Source of the DNA: an uncultured Odoribacter sp.
GTDB taxonomy: Bacteria; Bacteroidota; Bacteroidia; Bacteroidales; Marinifilaceae
Assembly (NCBI GenBank): GCA_944321145.1
Contig: CALUKF010000023.1
Location: 1 to 43,066 of the forward strand
Direction of reading: 5' to 3'
Length of the DNA stretch: 43,066 nucleotides
Shown here: positions 6,961 through 15,809 of the stretch, piece by piece
Layout: every line of letters starts with the position of its first letter
How positions within the stretch are numbered: the stretch's first letter is position 1
Made by a program: the position numbers and the translations under genes
Notes under the pieces: model-generated
The model's input: the letters and a program-made list of their open reading frames with translations, nothing else
Databases searched by the model: none
Told to the model about the DNA's origin: nothing

Positions 6961-9900
6961 ATGAAAAGAAAATCAAAAACCGGCAGTTTTGTGTTGACAA
7001 AATTGCCAAGAATGCTCTTAATCATGAAAAGTATCATCATTCTACTGGTCTGCACGCTGAACGTACAGGCGGCAGCCTACTCACAACAAAAGAAGTTCGA
7101 CATTGCGTTGGACAACGTGTCGTTTTCCGACGTATTCCGCTACCTGCACGAGGTTTCGCAATATGACTTCGTGTATGACAGCGACGCCATCGGGCAAATG
7201 CAAACCGTGAGCGTCAACCTCCAGGACACGGACATCCATTCGGTGCTGGAGAATGTATTGGCAGGCACTTCTTTCGGCTACACGATTGAAGACAATGTCA
7301 TCATCATCCGCAAGCAGGAGATGCCGGGCAATCCCGCCGCCCCCCAAAGCAAAACCATCAAGGGCGTCGTGACCGACCAGGACGGCAACACGCTTCCCGG
7401 CGTGACCATCCTCATCAAGGGAACAACCATCGGCAATATCACCGACGAGAACGGGGAGTTTCATTTCGAAATACCGGACTTGCAGAACGTGGTGTTCGTG
7501 TTCTCCTTCGTCGGCATGAAGAGCCAGGAAGTCGCCTACACCGGGCAGACGGACATCAAGGTGGTGCTGGAAGAGGAATCAACGGAGATGGACGAGGTGG
7601 TGGTAACGGGTATCTTCACTCGTAAGGCGGAGAGTTTTACGGGGTCTGTAGCCACTTATAAGGGAGAGACTTTAAAGAAAATCGGTACGCAAAATATCTT
7701 GCAGAGTTTGAAAACCTTAGACCCGTCTTTCCGTATTACCCCAAACAATCAATTCGGTTCCGACCCGAACAAATTGCCGGATATCAACATCCGAGGAAAA
7801 AGCAGTATTTCCAATATTGAATCTGAATGGGGCGAAGACCCGAACCGCCCGCTGTTCATTTTGGATGGCTTTGAAGTAGACTTGCAGACAGTCGTTGACT
7901 TGAGTATGGATAGAATAGCCTCCGTCAGCATCCTGAAAGATGCGGCATCTACTGCTATGTATGGTTCACGGGCTGCCAACGGTGTCATGGTTATTGAAAC
8001 GGTAAAACCGCAACCGGGAAAAGTTCAGGTTTATTACAACGGCTCATTCAACATTGATATGCCTGACCTTTCTGATTACAATATGATGAATGCGGAAGAG
8101 AAATTAGCGTTCGAAGTTGCCAGCGGCTTTTACGATGAAACCATTGCTGACGAACTATTGGAAAAGAAAAATCTATATAACAAACGCTTGGCAGACGTGC
8201 GTAATGGCGTCGATTCCTATTGGTTAAGCGAAGGAGTAAGAGTAGGCTTCACCCATAAACACAATTTGCGCGTCACAGGTGGTAATGAAGCCATGTATTA
8301 TTCTTTCGGCTTGAACTATACCGGCAACAATGGTGTCATGGAAAAGTCCGGACGTGACGTGTTCGGCGGGAACATTAATCTGGTTTACCGTGTAGACAAA
8401 TTGCAAGTAACCAATGATTTCACCTACGATTGGACAAAAGCATTCAATGCACCTGTGGCTTTCTCTGAATATGTCAAAGTAAATCCTTACTACAAAAAGA
8501 AAATTGATCCGGAACACCCCAAATACTTGGAGGTCTATACTATTGGCGGGATGACTTACGAAATAGCCAATCCATTGTACAACGCCAGTTTGAAGCACAA
8601 AGACGAAACGCAAACTTACGGCTTTAGGAACAACTTCCAAATTGAGTATCGCCCGGTAACTGGTTTGAAAATTGCAGGAAAACTCAACGTGACAAAGCAG
8701 GATTCCAAATCAGAGGCATTCAAATCGCCCAATCACACTGATTTTGATGACACCCCCCAAATTGAGAGAGGTTCTTATACCAAATCCACAACTTCAAGCA
8801 TGAGCTACAATGGCGATGTCTCCATTACCTACGGCAAAAACTTCAATGAAGCCCACATGCTGAACGTAGTAGGACGTTGGGAATTCTTGTCCCGCAAGAA
8901 TTATTCCGACAACTATCAGGCAATAGGTTTCCCCACTGACCGGCTTTCCAATCCGGCTTTTGCAATCAGCTATCCGACAACGGGCAGACCCGGCTACAAT
9001 GAAGCCTTGACGCGCACCATGAATATGATGGTTACTGCAGGTTATGGATTCAAGGAACGCTACTTGATTGACCTGACCATCCGCCGGGACGGCTCTACCA
9101 ATTTTGGAAAGAACAAATTATGGACTAATACTTGGTCTGTTGGTTTGGCATGGAACATCCACAATGAAATGTTTATGGGTGATTGGGCAAATTTGTTGAA
9201 ATTGAGGTTTGCATACGGTAACCCCGGCAACAACAACCAATCTTTCGACACTTACTTGACTTACGCTTACAACACCGATTACCAAAACATTTTCGGTCTG
9301 GGTGCTCAATTAAGTTCTTACGGAAACAAAAATCTGGATTGGCAAAAAACACGTGATATGACCATTGGTGCAGATATTTCTGTTCTCGACCGCCGGTTAA
9401 GCCTGACATTCGACTATTACCGGAAAGTCACCGACCCGCTGATCATTTCCATCAATGTGGCTCCTTCTACCGGTAAAGACAGCTACATCACCAATGTAGG
9501 ACGTAACACTATCAACGGTTTCACTGTAGACCTGAATGCACGCATCCTTGACATTCCGGAAAAAGACATGACGTGGAACGTATCCTTAAACGGTTACCAC
9601 GAAACCTCGGAGTACAGCAAAATTGGCAACCGTTTGGATAACTTTAACGAAGAAATGCGCACCACCTCGCTCGCCCGCTACCGCGACGGCTACAGCAGCA
9701 CGGATATCTGGACGGTTAAATCTGCAGGTATTGACCCCATGACCGGCAAGGAAATTTATATCCGCCCGGACGGCACTTATACTTTTACCTACGACCAGAA
9801 CGATGAAGTGGTTTGCGGCAATACCGCTCCGGACGTGGAAGGCGTAATCGGTACCAGCTTCTGGTGGAAAGGATTAAGTTTCAGTGCTTACCTCCGTTAC

Positions 9901-10290
9901 AGCATCGGCGGCGATTACTTCAACAGCGAATTGTTCCAACGCATTGAAAACATCGGTTCCCGCACCGACCGCTACAACCAAGACAAGCGGGCTTACTACG
10001 ACCGTTGGAAAGAACCAGGCGACCACGCCCAATACCGGAATATCAAAGATTACTCTTCCGGACATCAATCCAGCCGCTACGTCCAGAAAAACAATTACCT
10101 AAGTGGAGAATCTTTCGCTTTGGGTTATCAGTTCTACGGACACAAATGGTTGGAGAAAGTCGGTTTGAAAAACTTAACCGTAAACGCTACCTTGAACGAG
10201 ATATTCCGTGCTTCCACCGTCAAAGCGGAAAGAGGTACGTCCTATCCGTTCGCACGAACAGTATCCATTTCAATAAATGCATCATTTTAA
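6961..10290 (+). CDS. SusC-like TonB-dependent outer-membrane transporter with STN domain (locus 1)
   Basis: This 1109-residue SusC/RagA family protein forms the outer-membrane barrel that imports SusD-bound ligand with TonB energy. Order: extended N-terminus and signal peptide (to about 39), STN signalling domain (about 45-115) that contacts the FecR anti-sigma, carboxypeptidase-regulatory-like domain (about 133-205, GVVTDQDGNTLPGVTILIKG), a DEVVVTG TonB-box-like motif (about 212-218), plug with LPDINIRGKSSI and IASVSILKDAASTAMYGSRAAN (quoted in part), then the beta-barrel ending in aromatic residue SINASF. Possession of an STN domain agrees with control by the neighbouring sigma/anti-sigma pair. 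Base composition drops visibly after about 7615, just past the TonB-box codons, so signalling and transport parts look different in origin. SusD follows after 10 bp. Confidence 0.95.
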   Translation: MKRKSKTGSFVLTKLPRMLLIMKSIIILLVCTLNVQAAAYSQQKKFDIALDNVSFSDVFRYLHEVSQYDFVYDSDAIGQMQTVSVNLQDTDIHSVLENVLAGTSFGYTIEDNVIIIRKQEMPGNPAAPQSKTIKGVVTDQDGNTLPGVTILIKGTTIGNITDENGEFHFEIPDLQNVVFVFSFVGMKSQEVAYTGQTDIKVVLEEESTEMDEVVVTGIFTRKAESFTGSVATYKGETLKKIGTQNILQSLKTLDPSFRITPNNQFGSDPNKLPDINIRGKSSISNIESEWGEDPNRPLFILDGFEVDLQTVVDLSMDRIASVSILKDAASTAMYGSRAANGVMVIETVKPQPGKVQVYYNGSFNIDMPDLSDYNMMNAEEKLAFEVASGFYDETIADELLEKKNLYNKRLADVRNGVDSYWLSEGVRVGFTHKHNLRVTGGNEAMYYSFGLNYTGNNGVMEKSGRDVFGGNINLVYRVDKLQVTNDFTYDWTKAFNAPVAFSEYVKVNPYYKKKIDPEHPKYLEVYTIGGMTYEIANPLYNASLKHKDETQTYGFRNNFQIEYRPVTGLKIAGKLNVTKQDSKSEAFKSPNHTDFDDTPQIERGSYTKSTTSSMSYNGDVSITYGKNFNEAHMLNVVGRWEFLSRKNYSDNYQAIGFPTDRLSNPAFAISYPTTGRPGYNEALTRTMNMMVTAGYGFKERYLIDLTIRRDGSTNFGKNKLWTNTWSVGLAWNIHNEMFMGDWANLLKLRFAYGNPGNNNQSFDTYLTYAYNTDYQNIFGLGAQLSSYGNKNLDWQKTRDMTIGADISVLDRRLSLTFDYYRKVTDPLIISINVAPSTGKDSYITNVGRNTINGFTVDLNARILDIPEKDMTWNVSLNGYHETSEYSKIGNRLDNFNEEMRTTSLARYRDGYSSTDIWTVKSAGIDPMTGKEIYIRPDGTYTFTYDQNDEVVCGNTAPDVEGVIGTSFWWKGLSFSAYLRYSIGGDYFNSELFQRIENIGSRTDRYNQDKRAYYDRWKEPGDHAQYRNIKDYSSGHQSSRYVQKNNYLSGESFALGYQFYGHKWLEKVGLKNLTVNATLNEIFRASTVKAERGTSYPFARTVSISINASF

Positions 10291-10300
10291 AGAATAGAAC

Positions 10301-11761
10301 ATGAAAAGAATTATCATTATACTTGCAGCCGCCCTTGCCGGAACATTCAGTTCCTGCAACAATTGGTTGGAGCATACGCCTTACGACCAAGTGCCGGGCG
10401 ATGAATTGTACGCTACGGAAACCGGAGCGCAAGAAGCCTTGAACGGCTTATACTTGGGTCTGTTAGACCGCAACCTTTACGGCGGAGAACTGACTGTCGG
10501 CATGCTGGAAGCCATGTCCATGCATTATTTCATCCCAACAGATCACAAATACGAAGAATTGACCTCTCAGGAATTCACAACATCCGGGTCAAAGTCCTAC
10601 TTTCTGAACATTTGGAAAGGCATGTACAAATTGATTGCCGAATGCAATGTATTCCTTGCCAACATCGAAGAAAACCGTGCCAATTACGATGCAGACAACT
10701 ACAACTTGTATCGTGGCGAAGCCATCGCTTTGCGCACCTTCCTGCACTTCGACCTGTTCAGAATGTTTGCCCCGGCTTGGTCGGAAGAAAACAAGACGCA
10801 ACGGGCAATTTCCTACTACGACCACGAAGTGGAACAACCCACCGCCTACATGACCGTAGAAGAACTCACCACGCAATTACTTGCCGACATCGACGAAGCC
10901 ATTGCCCTGCTGGCAAAAGACCCGGTTTTGGAAAATACGGACTATGTTTCCCAAGGTGAGACATTCTGGGACTTCCGTAGTTTCCGTTTCAACCTCTATG
11001 CCGCATACGCTCTGAAAGCCCGCATCTGCCTGACCACAGGCGACAAAGCAACAGCGCACAGCATTACTACAGCCTTGTTAGAAAGCCGTTTCCCGAATGG
11101 TGGAACAAACAATTTCATGAATGTCTTCCCATCGGTATTGGATGCCCCGGAAGACGACCCTATCGGCTATACGGAAATGCTCTTCGGCATGCACGACATC
11201 AACCGCAAGAATGTGTACGATTCCTACTTCTCCACCGAATTGCAAACCACACAGATTTGCGCCATTAGTGAAGCCCGCAACAGCGCGTTATTCCCAGAAG
11301 CATTGGACATTCGGAGAGAGAATTTCGCTTCCGCTCCATCAATTAGTGGAACAACGCCTTTAATGAGCATCACCAAATATCGAGAACAGGAAGCACACCC
11401 GGCCAGTGATTTGCTTTACCGCTATGACATCATCCCGCTCATCAAAAAAGGGGAACTCTATTTGATTGCTGCCGAATCCAGCGACAATGATGCAGAAAAA
11501 CAACAGTGGTTAGAAGAATTGCGTTTGACAAGAGGATATTTTGAAAATAACGTCACTGGCGATTTGAACCAAACGTTGCAAGACGAATATGAACGGGAAT
11601 TTTTTGCCGAAGGACAATATTTTTATTACCTAAAACGAAATGGGATTACTACTGTAGCAAATCCTTCAAGCGGAGAGGCAGATGCAACTAAAACTGTTTC
11701 AACAAGCTATTTCGTATTCCCAATTCCGGAAGAAGAAACCAACAACAGGACAGATAACTAA
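10301..11761 (+). CDS. SusD-like (RagB) surface lipoprotein (locus 1)
   Basis: This 486-residue RagB/SusD family protein would form the lid of the SusC barrel and capture ligand at the cell surface. The signal peptide ends at lipobox TFSSC (Cys about 19), followed by NNWLEHTPYDQVPG. Helical TPR-like segments hold GEAIALRTFLHFDLFRMFAP (about 139-158), typical of SusD. The C-terminal part has LYLIAAESSDND and the characteristic EYEREFFAEGQYFYYLKR. The gene lies 10 bp after susC, as usual for the pair. The ligand cannot be read from the sequence; the accompanying DUF4843 and PKD-like lipoproteins are the combination I recall from peptide-binding SusCD systems rather than classic starch systems. 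Confidence 0.93.
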   Translation: MKRIIIILAAALAGTFSSCNNWLEHTPYDQVPGDELYATETGAQEALNGLYLGLLDRNLYGGELTVGMLEAMSMHYFIPTDHKYEELTSQEFTTSGSKSYFLNIWKGMYKLIAECNVFLANIEENRANYDADNYNLYRGEAIALRTFLHFDLFRMFAPAWSEENKTQRAISYYDHEVEQPTAYMTVEELTTQLLADIDEAIALLAKDPVLENTDYVSQGETFWDFRSFRFNLYAAYALKARICLTTGDKATAHSITTALLESRFPNGGTNNFMNVFPSVLDAPEDDPIGYTEMLFGMHDINRKNVYDSYFSTELQTTQICAISEARNSALFPEALDIRRENFASAPSISGTTPLMSITKYREQEAHPASDLLYRYDIIPLIKKGELYLIAAESSDNDAEKQQWLEELRLTRGYFENNVTGDLNQTLQDEYEREFFAEGQYFYYLKRNGITTVANPSSGEADATKTVSTSYFVFPIPEEETNNRTDN

Positions 11762-11773
11762 AACACTAAGATA

Positions 11774-12556
11774 ATGAAAAAGTACATTTACATAATTGGA
11801 GCCGTCTTGCTCTCCTTATGGAGTTGCCAAGAAGACGAAGTTTTCCAATGGCAAGGAAAAACTTGCATCTATTTTTCATACATGGAAGCTGGCAGCAGTG
11901 ACAAATTTTCTAATGACATGGGATTTTCCTTTGGTTTGACCAATTCCATGGACACGATTATTCAAATTCCAGTCACCGCAACAGGAGATTTGGTTGACTA
12001 TGAACGGACATTCAGCTATGTTATTGATTCAATCACGGGAGTAGAGGGTGTACAATATGATCCCCTGCCAGCAAAAGGCGTTTTCCCGGCAAATTCCAAT
12101 ACAGGCTATATCCCAGTCAGCCTGCATCGTATTCTAGATGATGATTCCTTATACTACATGCATTTCAGATTGATTTCAGACGAAAACTTTGAAATCAATA
12201 TTCCAGATGCATACGAAGACAATGATACAACCAGTTTGACCCGATTTACCTTTAGCTATTCATCTTCTATCGCCAAACCTACTTATTGGATGGATGCTTT
12301 TCTGGGATATTTCTCATTAGCAAAATATAATCTTTGCTATGAGCTGACAGGACAAACATGGACAACAATGCCCCAAGCAATGCAAGCAGTCGCTTATGGG
12401 CAAATATTTCAAAGTTATATCGAGTCCAGAATTTTAGAAGGAAAAGATGCCGCACTTCGTGACCCTTCTAATCATGAACCGGGAGAAGAAGGTTACATGA
12501 CCATGCGAGGCAAAAGCGGAGCAATGACCATCCCTGAAGAATGGTTTGATGAATAA
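11774..12556 (+). CDS. DUF4843 surface lipoprotein (locus 1)
   Basis: This 260-residue lipoprotein has a signal peptide ending LSLWSC (Cys about 18) followed by acidic QEDE, which matches the Bacteroidota surface lipoprotein export pattern. The body has the DUF4843 features: an early CIYFSYMEAG strand, FSFGLTNSMDTIIQIPVTATGDLVDYERTFSYVID (quoted in part), and a later KPTYWMDAFLGYFSLAKYNL segment. The family has no known enzyme activity and is found almost only between SusD and PKD-like genes, where it is thought to be an extra surface component of the SusCD complex. A paralogue of similar layout lies at 20292-20999. It starts 12 bp after susD and is AT-richer than the regulators of the locus. 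Confidence 0.85.
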   Translation: MKKYIYIIGAVLLSLWSCQEDEVFQWQGKTCIYFSYMEAGSSDKFSNDMGFSFGLTNSMDTIIQIPVTATGDLVDYERTFSYVIDSITGVEGVQYDPLPAKGVFPANSNTGYIPVSLHRILDDDSLYYMHFRLISDENFEINIPDAYEDNDTTSLTRFTFSYSSSIAKPTYWMDAFLGYFSLAKYNLCYELTGQTWTTMPQAMQAVAYGQIFQSYIESRILEGKDAALRDPSNHEPGEEGYMTMRGKSGAMTIPEEWFDE

Positions 12557-12584
12557 TTTAATATTACTTGTAAAATAAGAAGTC

Positions 12585-14147
12585 ATGAAAAGAATACATA
12601 TACAATGGTTACTGATTTTCCTCTTCACAGGATGCCTGACTTCCTGCTTTGAGGACAAAGGCAACTACGACTACAGCTACGCACCGGAAGTCATTATGCC
12701 GGAAAATGCCGGTCTACGAGACACTGTCATCAAAAGAGGACAACGCCTGACCATTATTCCCAATCTGCAAATGCTCCTGACAGAAGACGGTGAACACAAA
12801 GACACCGTGGATTTTGATGAAGAACGTTTTGCCTACGAATGGCATGTTTACGGACGGCTTATTACAAGCTATGATTCTGTATTGGCAACCACCCGCAATC
12901 TGGACACCATCATTGATTTGCCTTTAACCACAGGAGATCCCTACCGGGTCATTTATTCAGTTATCGATAAAAATACCGATGTAGCTTGGAATTTCAAATT
13001 TAACTTAAGCGTGCAAAATCGCTATGAAAACGCATGGCTGTTCTTGGTAGAAGACGACAATCAAATGGTTGACTTGACGCTATACGGCAAGGAATTAGAT
13101 AATGCTTCCGAAGACCCATGGGTTTGGGAAGAAGGCGTATTGTCGCGTTCAGGATTCCCCTATTTAGGAGGAGGAGCCAAATTTGTCTATTATAAAAGCA
13201 ATACTTCACTTATCTACGTAGGCACAGGCGAAGCCACCGGTTGGATTACAAAAAATGAATTGGAATGGAGTGACCGCTATTTAGTTCGTTATCAAATGGC
13301 AAGCATGCAACCTGTAGATTATACCTTTGAAGGCATTGAACAAGCCAGTGCATGGCTTTTTATGGGTACAGCAGGAGATATTTATCCTATGGGAAATGAC
13401 GGTTTGATCATGGAAGCCATTAACATTTTGCCTCCTTCTGCTAGCGGGACTGGACATTATGAAACAATTAAATTAGCTCCTTTTGTTGGTGGATATACTA
13501 CAAGTGCTTACAAACTTGTGTTTGATGAAACAAATAAAAGGATGATGTATACAAGAGTAAGTGGCGGCAATGCACAAGGCACAGCATCACAACTCACAGG
13601 AGAAGCTGCTATTCCAAACCACAAACTTTATTTCCTGCAAAGTTACGATGGGGGACTATATAACACCGTTATTGCAAAAAATCTAAGTAATGAGAAATTC
13701 TATAAATATGTATATGACCCATATACTAGTCCCATTTCTATTATTGAAACGACAGAGATCACTAACGGGAATCTCTTAGAAGAAACAGAAGGCATATTGG
13801 AACGCACTAAGCAATATGTTTGCGACTATTTTCATGGAACGTTTTATACTACAGATGGAAATAAAATTTACTGTTTGAGAAACAATACATTACAAGAAGT
13901 AAACATCCAAGACCCGGACAATTTATTAGGCGGACAATTCAATGGTTTCGACCCAGTATGTCTATTAACCCGATATACACTAATTGAATCCACTCGCGGC
14001 TGCATCATAGTTGCCACCTACAACACCGGTACAGAAAAAAGCGGCAAAGTCTATTTCTTAGAACCTAATGCCACTGAGCCTCTGAATTTGACCGTTCGTG
14101 ATTATTTTGAAGGATTAGACCGAGTAAAAAGTATAAGCAGATTCTAA
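12585..14147 (+). CDS. PKD-like family surface lipoprotein (locus 1)
   Basis: This 520-residue lipoprotein belongs to the PKD-like family common in Bacteroidota SusCD loci. The signal peptide ends CLTSC (Cys about 21), with acidic EDKGNYDY just after it, again a surface-export pattern. The N-terminal third (about 30-150) has Ig/PKD-like strands (RGQRLTIIPNLQML, FAYEWHVYG, YRVIYSVIDKNT). The rest (about 160-515) looks like a beta-propeller or repeat-rich ligand-binding domain, with repeated short strands such as YFLQSYDGGLYNTV and KIYCLRNNTLQEV. It is presumably a surface accessory of the SusCD pair; no catalytic motif is visible. Its TAA stop overlaps the ATG of the TlpA-like gene by one base (TAATG), which suggests translational coupling. 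Its homologue in locus 2 is at 18737-20287. Confidence 0.82.
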   Translation: MKRIHIQWLLIFLFTGCLTSCFEDKGNYDYSYAPEVIMPENAGLRDTVIKRGQRLTIIPNLQMLLTEDGEHKDTVDFDEERFAYEWHVYGRLITSYDSVLATTRNLDTIIDLPLTTGDPYRVIYSVIDKNTDVAWNFKFNLSVQNRYENAWLFLVEDDNQMVDLTLYGKELDNASEDPWVWEEGVLSRSGFPYLGGGAKFVYYKSNTSLIYVGTGEATGWITKNELEWSDRYLVRYQMASMQPVDYTFEGIEQASAWLFMGTAGDIYPMGNDGLIMEAINILPPSASGTGHYETIKLAPFVGGYTTSAYKLVFDETNKRMMYTRVSGGNAQGTASQLTGEAAIPNHKLYFLQSYDGGLYNTVIAKNLSNEKFYKYVYDPYTSPISIIETTEITNGNLLEETEGILERTKQYVCDYFHGTFYTTDGNKIYCLRNNTLQEVNIQDPDNLLGGQFNGFDPVCLLTRYTLIESTRGCIIVATYNTGTEKSGKVYFLEPNATEPLNLTVRDYFEGLDRVKSISRF

Positions 14148-15496
14148 TGAAAAGAACATTACTCTCTCTCGCATGCCTGCTCGCCGCAGGCATGCTTTTT
14201 GCCCAGAAGCCGGCGACAATCACCTGCCGCACCGGCGAGGGCATTGGCAAAACCCTCCACCTCTGGCGGGTGGAAAAGGGCGAACAGCACAAAATGGCGA
14301 CTGCCACCTACGCCGGCAACGGCTACTACGGCTTCAACTTCATCCCCGAATACGAAGGCTTCTACGTCATCGGCGACGACAAGTTCTATCAATACCCCGT
14401 CTACCTGAAAGCGGGCGACGCGGTTTCCCTTTACATGGACAAGGACACCGTCTGCCTCACCGGCAAGCACAACTCCCGCGAGAACCAAGCCCTCTGCGAG
14501 TGGGCGAACCTCTCCCGCACCGTGCGCGACAAGTCCCTCTTCTTCCAGAAAGTGCGCAGCACCTACGAGGACTTTTTCCCCGACTTTGAGCAATTGCTGG
14601 CAGCAAGCCGGGATTTCAAAGCGGGCATCAAAACCAAAAACGCACGGTTCAATGAGTTGATGGCACGCACCGTGGATTTCGAATTGGACAACTATGCGCT
14701 GGCGTTCATCTACACCCCACGCAGCAAGCACCCCTCCAAGGAGCAACGCATCGCCTATTACGGCACCCTCATCAACCCGGAGAAGTTTGCCGACACCATC
14801 ATCCTCGATATGCCTTACGGCATGGAATTGCTCAACCGCTACGTTATGCACAACAACCTGGAAAACAAACTCAATTACAACGACCTGCAACAGACGCTGG
14901 CAATTATTCCCAACCGGCAGGTGCAGAGCGAAATCGTGCTGAAACGTGCCCAGGGGTTCAACAAATCCTATTATGACTTCCTCGCTTTTATGAAACAAGC
15001 CCGCCCCTTTGTGAACGACGCGCAATATGCCCTCATGGAGCAAAAAGCCTCCAAGCTCTACCCCACCGAGGCAGGCGGCAAGGCAGCCGACTTCACCTAT
15101 CCCGATGCAGAGGGCAACATGCACTCCCTCTCCGACTACAAGGGGAAAGTGGTCGTGGTGGATGTATGGGCAACCTGGTGCGGTCCTTGCAAGAGCGAAC
15201 TTCCCCACCTCAAGAAATTGGAGAAAGAGATGGAAGGCACCGATGTCGTCTTTATCGGCGTGTCGCTCGACAAAGACAAAGACCTTGAAAAATGGAAGAA
15301 GTTCATCGCCGACGAACAACTGCCCGGCGTGCAGCTCTTTGCCGGCGGCTGGAGCAAAATCGCCCAAGATTACAAAATTACCGGCATTCCCCGCTTCATG
15401 GTCTTCGCCAAGGACGGCAGCATCGTGGACGCCAATGCGCCCCGCCCCTCCAGCGCAGGCTTGAAACTCATGTTGGAGGCAGAACTGAAAAAATAA
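14147..15496 (+). CDS. TlpA/ResA-type thioredoxin-domain protein, exported
   Basis: This 449-residue protein has a cleavable signal peptide (to about residue 20, ending MLFAQ), an N-terminal region of about 300 residues resembling the DUF4369-type front domain of Bacteroidota TlpA proteins, and a C-terminal thioredoxin fold (about 305-449). The redox motif WCGPC is at about 344-348, with GVSLDKDK and the cis-Pro motif TGIPRFMVF. It should reduce or exchange disulfides in the periplasm, perhaps of imported peptides or of partner proteins. Its start codon overlaps the PKD-like stop codon, but GC content rises sharply here. The first codons contain a perfect terminator-like hairpin (14171-14200), so this gene may be only partly co-expressed with the transporter. 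It ends before mosaic element C. Confidence 0.88.
   Translation: MKRTLLSLACLLAAGMLFAQKPATITCRTGEGIGKTLHLWRVEKGEQHKMATATYAGNGYYGFNFIPEYEGFYVIGDDKFYQYPVYLKAGDAVSLYMDKDTVCLTGKHNSRENQALCEWANLSRTVRDKSLFFQKVRSTYEDFFPDFEQLLAASRDFKAGIKTKNARFNELMARTVDFELDNYALAFIYTPRSKHPSKEQRIAYYGTLINPEKFADTIILDMPYGMELLNRYVMHNNLENKLNYNDLQQTLAIIPNRQVQSEIVLKRAQGFNKSYYDFLAFMKQARPFVNDAQYALMEQKASKLYPTEAGGKAADFTYPDAEGNMHSLSDYKGKVVVVDVWATWCGPCKSELPHLKKLEKEMEGTDVVFIGVSLDKDKDLEKWKKFIADEQLPGVQLFAGGWSKIAQDYKITGIPRFMVFAKDGSIVDANAPRPSSAGLKLMLEAELKK
14171..14200 (+). terminator. Terminator-like hairpin inside the tlpA-like signal-peptide codons
   Basis: GCATGCCTGC (14171-14180), loop TCGCC, GCAGGCATGC (14186-14195) is a perfect 10-bp inverted repeat with 7 G/C pairs, directly followed by TTTTT (14196-14200). 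This is the shape of an intrinsic terminator. It lies 24 bases after the PKD-like stop codon but inside the first 18 codons of the next gene. Confidence 0.6.
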
Positions 15497-15502
15497 GCAC
15501 AC

Positions 15503-15730
15503 GGCTATGCCACACTGCCTGCCATACTCCCCTCGTTCCTCCGAATTTGCAATTCGGAGGAAAAAGGACAGGGGATTTGAAATCCCCATCCTCAAACAAG
15601 CAGATTGCAAATCTGCTTGAACAAAGACAAAAAAGCTGAGAATCAATACACTCAAAACAAACGGATTGCAAATCCGCTTGAACTCTCCCTCTAAGATAGA
15701 GGGAGTACCCCGAAGGGGGGAGGGAGTATG
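15503..15730. repeat. Extragenic mosaic hairpin element, copy C
   Basis: This element fills most of the gene-free 15497-15809 gap. Its left end (GGCTATGCCACACTGCCTGC, then CATACTCC) and right end (CTCCCTCTA-AGA-TAGAGGGAG, then TACCCCGAAGGGGGGAGGG, then AGTATG) match copy B, except that the right terminal arm is lost. The middle holds four different short hairpins with a TGC, GCA or TGA loop: CCTCCGAATT/AATTCGGAGG (15538-15560), GGGGATT/AATCCCC (15571-15587), GCAGATT/AATCTGC (15600-15616) and CGGATT/AATCCG (15662-15676). The last two share flanking CAAAC/CAAG and CTTGAAC words. It follows the tlpA-like gene and may end its transcript. Confidence 0.75.
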
Positions 15731-15750
15731 AAAAAAAAATAAAGATAGAT

Positions 15751-15781
15751 TTTGTCCCCTCTGCTTTTTATTATAACTTTG
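15751..15781 (+). promoter_or_regulatory. Promoter of the phosphodiesterase-GH105 pair
   Basis: TTTG at 15751-15754 and TAACTTTG at 15774-15781 match the Bacteroidota -33 (TTTG) and -7 (TAnnTTTG) boxes with a 19-bp spacer. The start codon follows 28 bp later, with AGGA just in front of it. Confidence 0.65.
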
Positions 15782-15809
15782 AAACGTAGAGTATAAAAAA
15801 CAAATAGGA

